A stretch of DNA of 64,000 bases from Himantopus leucocephalus (Eukaryota; Chordata; Aves; Charadriiformes; Recurvirostridae), in NCBI GenBank assembly GCA_003993805.1, contig RSEF01000005.1, positions 13,077,012 to 13,141,011 on the forward strand, read 5' to 3'. Of this stretch, positions 61,201 to 64,000 are shown in pieces; positions within the stretch are counted from its first letter, which is position 1; each line of letters begins with the position of its first letter. The notes under the pieces were generated by a model. The model saw only the letters and a list, made by a program, of their open reading frames with translations, searched no databases and was not told where the DNA came from. A program made the position numbers and the translations under genes.

Positions 61201-62907
61201 ATCTGTATGTGTAAGAAGAACTAACACACCAAGTACTTTTTTTCTTTAAAGTCATATTCTCTCAGGAAGCACTGGTTGATATCCAAGCAAAAAAGATGCA
61301 AGTAAACTGACTCTAGCAGTCTATAAGAACATTAAATAAAATCCAAAAGTAGGAAAGCTTCTTTAAGGGTAATGCCAAAGATAAGAGATTAGAAGAATGG
61401 ACCTCCAAACAGAATTAGCAAGCCTTACATTTCTTACTGGATCCAAAATGACAAATGTTAGCTTCAATAAGCTTAAAAAAAAAATGCCCAAAATGTTTCC
61501 CCCCTCTTAAGAACCACATGCTAATGTCTCCTATTATTCTATATTATAATTAGATTTTAGCAAATTTTAAGGTACTAATTCAGTAGGGTTCCCGCATTTG
61601 AAAAATCCTCACATGCAGCATAGAGGCCAACTGCCTTTCCTGCCACTTGACCCAAGGTGACATTCAGAACAGATGCATATATACATCACTTCATTTTTTT
61701 TCAACTGGTACCTAATCTGACTGCACACTTTGAAAGTAAAGCAGTTACAAGATTTTCAAATTACAAAAGCGTTCCAGCATGCATTCTACTTCTTGGTACA
61801 ACTTTTGTAATTTTCAGGGACTGAAAAGGGAAAAGAGAATCCTGGAGACCATGGGAACATCCTAGGACCTTTTCATTAAATAAGTGTATATACGGAGACC
61901 TTAAAATATTTGACGCACACACGGTGACTTTGAGTGCAGTGATCTGATATAGAGGAGTGAATGGAAGTTTGGAACAGGAACAGAAGGGAGGAAAAAAGTC
62001 AGCATTCTTTGCTTTTAAGTGGAAAACACATGACTATAATTTATATTGCGTAGTTGTTTATGAATAAGAGGTAACTGAGGCCTGCACTTCACCTTCCAGC
62101 TTTTCAGTTGTAGCAAATCTTAAGAAGTTTTAAGCATCCACAGTCATTAAAAACAATAAAAAACCCCTGCACTCTAATCTCACTTTTTCTATTTGCAATA
62201 TAACGACAACATTAAAGAGATTTGATTAGCCAATCCCATATTGACTTTCCCATGAGATAAACACCTGAAAAATACCATTCTGCACTGGAGGAGAAAGTAA
62301 GTTTTGGTGCATATTGTCTCTGTAAAATATTACTCCGATTTGCACCAAACATATTACTATTTTCCTCTAATTTAAGAAAATGCCATTTAGCAGTCTATTT
62401 AAAGATGGGCCTATTACTAACCTTTTTGTATCTCCTTTTTGGACTTTTACCCAGTGCTCCACTTGAGCCATATTACTTTTTCTTTGAATCTGTTTATCTG
62501 GATTTGTTCTAGGAACAAACCCTCTTTTATATGAGCTGGTACCATTCTGCTCCACTAGGCCAGCACTCATACTTAATGAACTAGGAAGCGTTCCATTCTT
62601 CTCAGCTGGCTGAGGCTGAGCTACTTGGGACCGCGATGCATTCGTTAAGTCTGGAAATAATGAATCAGCTTCTGTTAACGCATGCTTAGCCTTTCCCTTC
62701 TTAGTTTCCAGAGTTTCTTTTCTGTGGATATAACGCTCCTCATCTTCTTTTTCTCTTCTTGTCTCTTCACGCTTATCATATCCAAGCATTTCAGCTGATT
62801 TTTGATAACTTTCTTTTGTATCTGTAATCTCTGCCTTCACGCACTCTTTACAGGCATCCACATGATTGACTTGGGGAACAGCTTGCTGATCCACTTTTTC
62901 AGTTTCT
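22197..62907 (-). CDS. PLEKHA7: PLEKHA7, partial gene (middle and C-terminal exons)
   Basis: Twenty exons on the minus strand chain in phase into about 1061 codons ending at TAA 22197-22199. Signature peptides include [71 protein letters not shown] and [20 protein letters not shown]. From memory these match PLEKHA7 far better than the paralogues PLEKHA5 or PLEKHA6. Known role: a cytoplasmic adaptor of the zonula adherens that binds p120-catenin, afadin and paracingulin, recruits PDZD11 and the CAMSAP3 microtubule minus-end complex, and influences junction stability and ADAM10 docking. The N-terminal WW pair and PH domain, and the promoter, lie beyond 64000. The gene resembles the long isoform, with an extension after the exon where a short isoform stops. 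All internal junctions are GT-AG. Exon membership is very secure. Which transcripts use the alternative exons is inferred. Confidence 0.95.
22268..25501 (-). other. PLEKHA7 intron between exons 19 and 20
   Basis: 3.2 kb of AT-rich intron. A short direct repeat of aaaaggttgattt occurs near 23040-23067. No repeat family or further exon was recognised. Confidence 0.75.
25502..25644 (-). CDS. PLEKHA7: PLEKHA7 exon 19: C-terminal extension
   Basis: 143 nt. The acceptor is ctttcccactag; the inferred donor is GCAG|GTAATA. It completes the split Ser codon and encodes [20 protein letters not shown], then [20 protein letters not shown] and QRSKEVA. The [18 protein letters not shown] stretch parallels PLEKHA6. 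Reading past the donor would give Gly-Asn-Thr-stop. Splicing to 22267 is preferred because that exon matches in phase and continues as the paralogue does. Confidence 0.93.
26474..26607 (-). CDS. PLEKHA7: PLEKHA7 exon 18: C-terminal extension
   Basis: 134 nt, starting phase 0 and ending after two bases of a Ser codon. The acceptor is cttgctttctttccacag and the donor is CCAG|GTCAGT. It encodes [20 protein letters not shown], then [20 protein letters not shown] and LTKS. The IPERY(V/I)(E/D)LEP motif is shared with PLEKHA6. Confidence 0.96.
27849..27868. repeat. Short (TG/TA)n microsatellite
   Basis: A tgtgtgtatatatatatatt run followed by a T-run and an A-run. Intronic (exons 17-18). Confidence 0.65.
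28861..31303 (+). mobile_element. CR1 LINE, large copy with internal deletion and gap
   Basis: It runs from the end of ORF1/start of ORF2 (cagccagaaatggacagata) to the 3' tail (ggttggactagatcatct...ccattctgtgag). The endonuclease start is readable as [15 protein letters not shown] and [13 protein letters not shown]...[11 protein letters not shown] (29256-29621), then breaks. A later frame (29919-30455) holds the region between endonuclease and reverse transcriptase. Around 30565 the sequence jumps to a block reading [20 protein letters not shown], so most of the reverse-transcriptase core is deleted. A 100-N gap lies at 30823-30922. The copy is dead, lies in the intron between exons 17 and 18, and is antisense to PLEKHA7. 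Confidence 0.92.
30823..30922. other. Assembly gap (100 N) inside CR1
   Basis: Exactly 100 N within the CR1 copy. Flanking sequence is CR1 on both sides (tgatgacacaaaactgggag before, ctgcatctgtttagcctgga after), so the missing part should be CR1 too. Confidence 0.99.
31604..31756 (-). CDS. PLEKHA7: PLEKHA7 exon 17: C-terminal extension
   Basis: 153 nt, 51 codons, phase 0 at both ends. The acceptor is tatctgttaccag and the donor is GAG|GTAACA. It encodes [20 protein letters not shown], then [20 protein letters not shown] and YDLDISRE. The LEPQ(D/H)YD(L/V)DI motif is shared with PLEKHA6. The exon is present only if the exon 16 donor is spliced. Confidence 0.95.
32336..32361. repeat. Perfect inverted repeat, 12-bp arms, 2-nt spacer
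   Basis: ctttagtaaagt, then aa, then actttactaaag. The arms are exact reverse complements. It lies in the intron between exons 16 and 17. No function is assigned. Confidence 0.85.
33152..33157 (-). promoter_or_regulatory. Possible polyadenylation signal for the short isoform
   Basis: AATAAA on the minus strand, about 1.7 kb after the alternative stop at 34856. It is the first canonical hexamer in that direction. Transcript support is needed; the hexamer alone is weak evidence. Confidence 0.3.
34856..34864 (-). other. PLEKHA7: Alternative stop of PLEKHA7 short isoform (intron read-through)
   Basis: The first nine intron bases, GTATGTTAG, serve both as a splice donor and as Val-Cys-stop codons. 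Without splicing the protein ends ...DVGSVC. From memory the short human isoform ends in a near-identical ...DLGSVC, so this dual use appears conserved. The first AATAAA on the minus strand below this stop is at 33152-33157 (TTTATT on the plus strand); two ATTAAA hexamers lie nearer. Confidence 0.75.
34865..35065 (-). CDS. PLEKHA7: PLEKHA7 exon 16: basic helical exon
   Basis: 201 nt, 67 codons, phase 0 at both ends. The acceptor is cttgtgacttctacag and the donor is TCA|GTATGT. It encodes [20 protein letters not shown], then [20 protein letters not shown] and RPISADVGS. The [11 protein letters not shown] block is shared with PLEKHA5/6 (EEQ-ER-RRHQ). Reading through the donor gives Val-Cys-stop (TAG 34856-34858), the same ending as the short human isoform I remember. 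Confidence 0.97.
35466..35545 (-). CDS. PLEKHA7: PLEKHA7 exon 15
   Basis: 80 nt. The acceptor is ctttttccttataaag and the donor is AAG|GTAAGA. It completes the Gly codon and encodes [20 protein letters not shown] and then RRDRSK, equivalent to human [11 protein letters not shown]...YVTLRR. The Y-x-T-L-R motif is family-wide. Confidence 0.92.
36151..36268 (-). CDS. PLEKHA7: PLEKHA7 exon 14
   Basis: 118 nt, starting phase 0 and ending after one base of a Gly codon. The acceptor is ttttccatctag and the donor is CGTG|GTAAGC. It encodes [20 protein letters not shown], then [19 protein letters not shown]. The SEPEL motif also occurs in PLEKHA5. Too short to be caught as a 60-codon ORF. Confidence 0.94.
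36366..36440. repeat. Degenerate tandem repeat of a ctctctgccatta unit
   Basis: Three copies of a tctctctgccatta/tccctgccatta unit separated by short spacers, in the intron between exons 13 and 14. Probably simple-repeat decay. Confidence 0.6.
36542..36730 (-). CDS. PLEKHA7: PLEKHA7 exon 13
   Basis: 189 nt, 63 codons, phase 0 at both ends. The acceptor is ttcctgttaccag and the donor is AGG|GTGAGC. It encodes [20 protein letters not shown], then [20 protein letters not shown] and [20 protein letters not shown]. The first half is acidic and proline-rich, the second basic. Conservation with mammals is very high. Confidence 0.97.
37166..37404 (-). CDS. PLEKHA7: PLEKHA7 exon 12: second proline-rich region
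   Basis: 239 nt. The acceptor is atttcttccctag and the donor is GTT|GTAAGT. It completes the split Glu codon and encodes [20 protein letters not shown], then [20 protein letters not shown] and finally [18 protein letters not shown]. It is serine/proline-rich and probably disordered. Serine-proline and proline-rich ligand-like motifs are abundant. Confidence 0.94.
37405..38499 (-). other. PLEKHA7 intron between exons 11 and 12
   Basis: 1.1 kb with an A-run (about 38102-38126), an isolated N at 38134 and a (tta)n stretch near 38236. The 159-codon plus-strand frame across it runs through the A-run and N and is not a gene. Confidence 0.8.
38500..38608 (-). CDS. PLEKHA7: PLEKHA7 exon 11
   Basis: 109 nt, starting phase 0 and ending after one base of a split Glu codon. 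The acceptor is ttttactacaaacatcag and the donor is CCAG|GTAAGG. It encodes [20 protein letters not shown] and then [16 protein letters not shown]. The QIQK(D/E)LWRI(E/Q)DV block is shared with PLEKHA5 and PLEKHA6. Confidence 0.95.
38609..42006 (-). other. PLEKHA7 intron between exons 10 and 11
   Basis: 3.4 kb, AT-rich, with a T-run at about 40532-40548 and the microsatellite at 40785-40862. No exon-like unit. Confidence 0.8.
40785..40862. repeat. Mixed (CATA)n and (CA/GT)n microsatellite
   Basis: catacataaatacatacata followed by acacacacaac and gtttgtgtgtgcgtgcatg. Intronic (exons 10-11). Confidence 0.65.
42007..42108 (-). CDS. PLEKHA7: PLEKHA7 exon 10: end of coiled coil
   Basis: 102 nt, 34 codons, phase 0 at both ends. 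The acceptor is ctctgttaatag and the donor is CAG|GTGAGT, a consensus donor. It encodes [20 protein letters not shown] and ends QMNSSLVSQ. The last eight residues differ from the human HRRAFFFQ-like segment I remember, so this stretch is poorly conserved or alternatively spliced. Confidence 0.95.
42109..43861 (-). other. PLEKHA7 intron between exons 9 and 10
   Basis: 1.75 kb with isolated N at 43252 and 43760. It contains one weak exon-like unit (42630-42746) discussed as a finding. Confidence 0.75.
43862..44011 (-). CDS. PLEKHA7: PLEKHA7 exon 9: coiled coil
   Basis: 150 nt, 50 codons, phase 0 at both ends. The acceptor is cttcttttgttag and the donor is ACG|GTACAT, slightly weak. It encodes [20 protein letters not shown], continues through [17 protein letters not shown] and ends KVST. 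It continues the heptad pattern of the previous exon. One isolated N sits at 43760, in the intron. Confidence 0.96.
45328..45408 (-). CDS. PLEKHA7: PLEKHA7 exon 8: coiled coil
   Basis: 81 nt, 27 codons, phase 0 at both ends. The acceptor is tttcattttcag and the donor is AAA|GTAAGT. It encodes [20 protein letters not shown] and then RALKENK. Leucine/isoleucine heptads mark the start of the coiled coil shared by PLEKHA5, 6 and 7 (the CEQD signature). Confidence 0.96.
45576..45644 (-). CDS. PLEKHA7: PLEKHA7 exon 7
   Basis: 69 nt, 23 codons, phase 0 at both ends. The acceptor is attcctcttag and the donor is GAT|GTAAGT. It encodes [20 protein letters not shown] and then Asp-Ile-Asp, matching human MTGRD...KPVKIAESD. 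Confidence 0.94.
47506..47524 (+). other. G-quadruplex-type G-run
   Basis: gggttgggggggtgggggag fits four runs of at least three G with short loops. It is on the plus strand, so the PLEKHA7 transcript carries the C-rich complement. Confidence 0.6.
47671..47751 (-). CDS. PLEKHA7: PLEKHA7 exon 6, candidate cassette exon
   Basis: 81 nt, 27 codons, phase 0 at both ends, no stop. The acceptor is cttttgtttgaaacag with a branch-point-like ctattactaa about 25 nt upstream; the donor is CAT|GTAAGA. The peptide begins [20 protein letters not shown] and ends GLLSSIH. It resembles the ENEPIITMVHTMIENSAL segment of the PLEKHA5 long isoform at the equivalent position, between the tyrosine/leucine exon and the exon leading into VKL. 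The canonical human PLEKHA7 I remember lacks it. Real coding use is inferred from phase, splice sites and paralogy. Confidence 0.78.
47843..47915. repeat. Cluster of imperfect palindromes (GTCACAGTGAC / CACGTG / TGATCA)
   Basis: Repeated units of tcacagtgac, cacgtg and gtgatcac are arranged so that much of the 73 nt is self-complementary. It lies about 90 nt upstream, in gene orientation, of the acceptor of candidate cassette exon 47671-47751. Confidence 0.7.
49848..49947. other. Assembly gap (100 N)
   Basis: Exactly 100 N. Unique sequence lies on the low side and CR1 begins on the high side. It is in the intron between exons 5 and 6. Confidence 0.99.
49948..50190 (+). mobile_element. CR1 LINE 3' end, 5' part lost in gap
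   Basis: Contains attcagactagatataagga, ccaggttgcccagagaggtg, ggaaacattcaaggtcaggt and the terminus gttggactagatgaccttta...aaccattctatgatt. It is antisense to PLEKHA7. The 5' extent is unknown because of the adjacent gap. Confidence 0.93.
50309..50668. repeat. Near-perfect tandem duplication with an N at the junction
   Basis: Positions 50309-50488 and 50490-50668 are copies of about 180 bp starting gttcatgtcctggactgcaa. I see only two substitutions (caacacgg versus caacgcgg; tatgcta versus tatccta) and at most one length difference. A single N at 50489 sits exactly at the junction. This pattern suggests an unresolved heterozygous overlap rather than a biological repeat. The unit has no coding signature. 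Confidence 0.9.
51046..51110 (-). mobile_element. CR1 3' tail fragment
   Basis: The plus strand reads agaatcatagaatagttcgg...ttggaaggggcctttaaag...catctagtccaaccccc, the reverse complement of a CR1 3' end. Only about 65 nt survive. It is sense relative to PLEKHA7. Confidence 0.88.
52004..52057 (-). CDS. PLEKHA7: PLEKHA7 exon 5 (micro-exon)
   Basis: 54 nt, 18 codons, phase 0 at both ends. It encodes [18 protein letters not shown]. The acceptor is tacttacttgaag, which has a poor pyrimidine tract, and the donor is AAG|GTAAGA. This is the start of the coiled-coil-prone region. Confidence 0.93.
52058..53881 (-). other. PLEKHA7 intron between exons 4 and 5
   Basis: 1.8 kb. Short ORFs on both strands lack any recognisable domain. 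No repeat recognised. Confidence 0.75.
53882..54001 (-). CDS. PLEKHA7: PLEKHA7 exon 4, probable alternative exon (PEELTLLL)
   Basis: 120 nt, 40 codons, phase 0 at both ends, so it can be included or skipped without a frameshift. The acceptor is aatacctgcag and the donor is CAG|GTCAGC, a weak donor. It encodes [20 protein letters not shown] and a further 20 residues ending in Tyr-Gln. The known long isoform of PLEKHA5 has a closely similar [18 protein letters not shown] exon at the equivalent place. The canonical human PLEKHA7 I remember runs straight from LHGKS to ADDTY, so use is probably isoform-specific. It forms an amphipathic helix. Confidence 0.85.
54381..54467 (-). CDS. PLEKHA7: PLEKHA7 exon 3
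   Basis: 87 nt, 29 codons, phase 0 at both ends. The acceptor is ttcttacag before 54467 and the donor is TCG|GTAAGT. It encodes [20 protein letters not shown] and closes with SLHGKS, near-identical to the human protein as I remember it. It is too short for most ORF filters. Confidence 0.95.
54468..56532 (-). other. PLEKHA7 intron between exons 2 and 3
   Basis: 2.1 kb with a T-run/A-run palindrome at about 54931-54954 and a T-run near 55128-55142. No exon-like unit. Confidence 0.8.
56533..57052 (-). CDS. PLEKHA7: PLEKHA7 exon 2: proline-rich region
   Basis: 520 nt. The acceptor follows a long pyrimidine tract (tttttcccccctcctttacag) and the donor is AAG|GTTTGT. It encodes the tail of the linker ([20 protein letters not shown]), then DYKYAQDR, the conserved [20 protein letters not shown] block and the hallmark [18 protein letters not shown] and RRPHTPAER motifs. 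It ends in frame at His-Ala-Val-Lys. In the known protein this area overlaps the region that contacts p120-catenin (from memory, not tested here). The serine/proline density suggests many phosphorylation sites. Confidence 0.96.
57053..62421 (-). other. PLEKHA7 intron between exons 1 and 2 of the window
   Basis: 5.4 kb, the largest intron here. Contains an A-run with an isolated N (57596), a short (aaat)n run near 58012 and the G-run at 58952-58993. The human protein has no sequence between the flanking exons, and I found none here. Confidence 0.8.
58952..58993 (+). other. G-quadruplex-type G-run
   Basis: A dense ggggcggggggcgggggggg tract followed by tggtggtggggtggtgg, in the first intron of the window (57053-62421). 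Such tracts also lower read coverage, so the exact length may be unreliable. Confidence 0.65.
62422..62907 (-). CDS. PLEKHA7: PLEKHA7 exon 1 in window: linker after PH domain
   Basis: 486 nt. The acceptor is ttttcttttcag before 62907 and the donor is AG|GTTAGT at 62421. It starts by completing a split codon (AG|A, Arg) and ends with the first two bases of the next one. It encodes a lysine/glutamate-rich linker that begins [16 protein letters not shown] and later holds AEKNG and the family-conserved RTNPDK...QRKSN stretch followed by QVEHW. The same position in PLEKHA7 follows the PH domain. No enzymatic motif is present; it is likely disordered, with a short conserved helix at its end. Confidence 0.93.
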
Positions 62908-64000
62908 CTGAAAAGAAAATACACGTCAGTAATGATGAACGCTGCTTAATTGTGAAAATTTGATGTGGTCTTGTTACTATTTTAGACAGGATACCCACAA
63001 AAGCACCTTCTCCAGGCTGTGATAAATTTGACAGAAGTGTGTTAAGATAGATATGTGCAGCAAAATTCAGTTGTTATCCCAGTTAGACAAAAGTTACCTT
63101 TACAGTGCTATCAAGGAAGCAGAAATCATTTATACACATTTGTAAAAATGACTGAAAGTACTAGTAACTAATATGGTATGGAAAAACTTGCACAATATTA
63201 CGTACAAACAACTGTAAAAAAGAAAAAGAAAGTCTTCATATCCTCGGAAACAGTGAAAGCCAAAAAACGAAACCCAAACTGCCAACTGCTCATTTCAAAG
63301 TCAAAAAAGTCTTTCATATCTTTGTAGATGCCTTAGGGCCTAGTGATTTCTGGCCAAGAGGACAGAACAATATCTACATTTGAGTCAGTACTATCCTTGT
63401 TCAGGGAATTTCTAACCTGGGGGCTACTCCTGCAAAGAATAAAATTTAAAAAAAGAAATCTCCATTTCTCCTAAAACACGCTGCAATGCACAATAGTTAC
63501 TTATTTACCTTATTGTTTAAATATTTCAAAAATTCCATACCAGAAATCTTGATATTAAACTTACAACACACTATAAAATGTCTAAGGATCCTAGAAGTTT
63601 TATATTGCTTTTGACACATAACATACTTCATTTGCAATTTTCTTCATCTCCTTGTATAAGCTTCTTGACAACTCTTTTTCTCTTACAATTCAATGGAGTA
63701 TCATTGATCTCAGAGTAGCACCTCATCTTCTCTGAAACTAAGTTCAGCTTCTTTAAAGCTTTATGGAAGGCGAATTCTGAGTAAGTGCCACAAAGAAATT
63801 GTTTTCACTTCAGTCTATTTAGTGTCTCAAAATGCATAGTCTACTAGGAGGAAGGACACTGGAGCAATACTTCTAACATGCCAGACTTCCCCAATTTTTC
63901 TTTCAATTATTCCTATCCTTATAAAGAACAAAAAGGTAACAGGTTATATGTTATTTGAAATTTAACTTAAATCCAGAAAATCTTAACACAAAATCATATA
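62908..64000 (-). other. PLEKHA7 intron upstream of the first exon in the window
   Basis: 1.1 kb of intron. The preceding exon, which should hold the end of the PH domain and finish on two bases of an Arg codon, was not found and must lie beyond 64000. Confidence 0.7.

Noticed and set aside
22197..62907. Assignment to PLEKHA5 or PLEKHA6
   Set aside because: The peptides [29 protein letters not shown] and [14 protein letters not shown] fit PLEKHA7; PLEKHA5 and PLEKHA6 differ clearly at these positions as I remember them.
63650..63830. A 58-codon minus-strand open frame just upstream of the first exon, with basic residues near its end
   Set aside because: It has no acceptor/donor pair with the phase needed to join exon 62907 (which needs two bases of an Arg codon), does not match the end of the PH domain, and I cannot assign it to any protein family.

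Overview
This is a vertebrate nuclear window and almost certainly avian. It is AT-rich, and genes sit in long introns with canonical GT-AG splice sites. It carries several CR1 non-LTR retrotransposon fragments, whose 3' ends finish in the ATTCTATGATT-like motif seen in birds, plus one MIR-type ancient SINE. There are three assembly gaps of exactly 100 N and six isolated N bases. No bacterial, plasmid, phage, CRISPR or operon features are present.

One gene dominates. The minus strand from 62907 down to 22197 carries the middle and C-terminal part of PLEKHA7, the pleckstrin-homology-domain adaptor of the zonula adherens. I placed 20 coding exons by homology, from memory of the PLEKHA5/6/7 proteins, and by exact splice-site and phase bookkeeping. 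Chained together they give 3187 nt with no stop and consistent phase, about 1061 residues ending in TAA at 22197-22199. The N-terminal WW and PH domains lie beyond position 64000. In transcription order the exons encode a charged linker with the RTNPDK motif, a large proline-rich exon, two exons that look alternatively used (53882-54001 and 47671-47751), a coiled-coil block (45644-42007), a second proline-rich block (37404-36542), a basic helical exon (35065-34865) and a C-terminal extension (31756-22197). Two ends are visible: a short form that reads through the donor at 34864 and stops two codons later, and a long form ending in a T-F-V PDZ-ligand-like tail.

Positions 1 to about 20200 lie downstream of PLEKHA7. 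I could support no protein-coding gene there. It holds a CR1 3' fragment (2720-3465), a MIR (6955-7200), a CR1 scrap ending in an assembly gap (9886-10029), and low-complexity or unassigned sequence. The introns of PLEKHA7 hold one large internally deleted CR1 in antisense orientation (28861-31303), a CR1 3' end cut by a gap (49948-50190), a small sense CR1 tail (51046-51110), and a probable false tandem duplication at an N (50309-50668).

I saw no undescribed biological system. The most useful observations are short exons of PLEKHA7 that a length-filtered ORF search would miss, and several assembly cautions.
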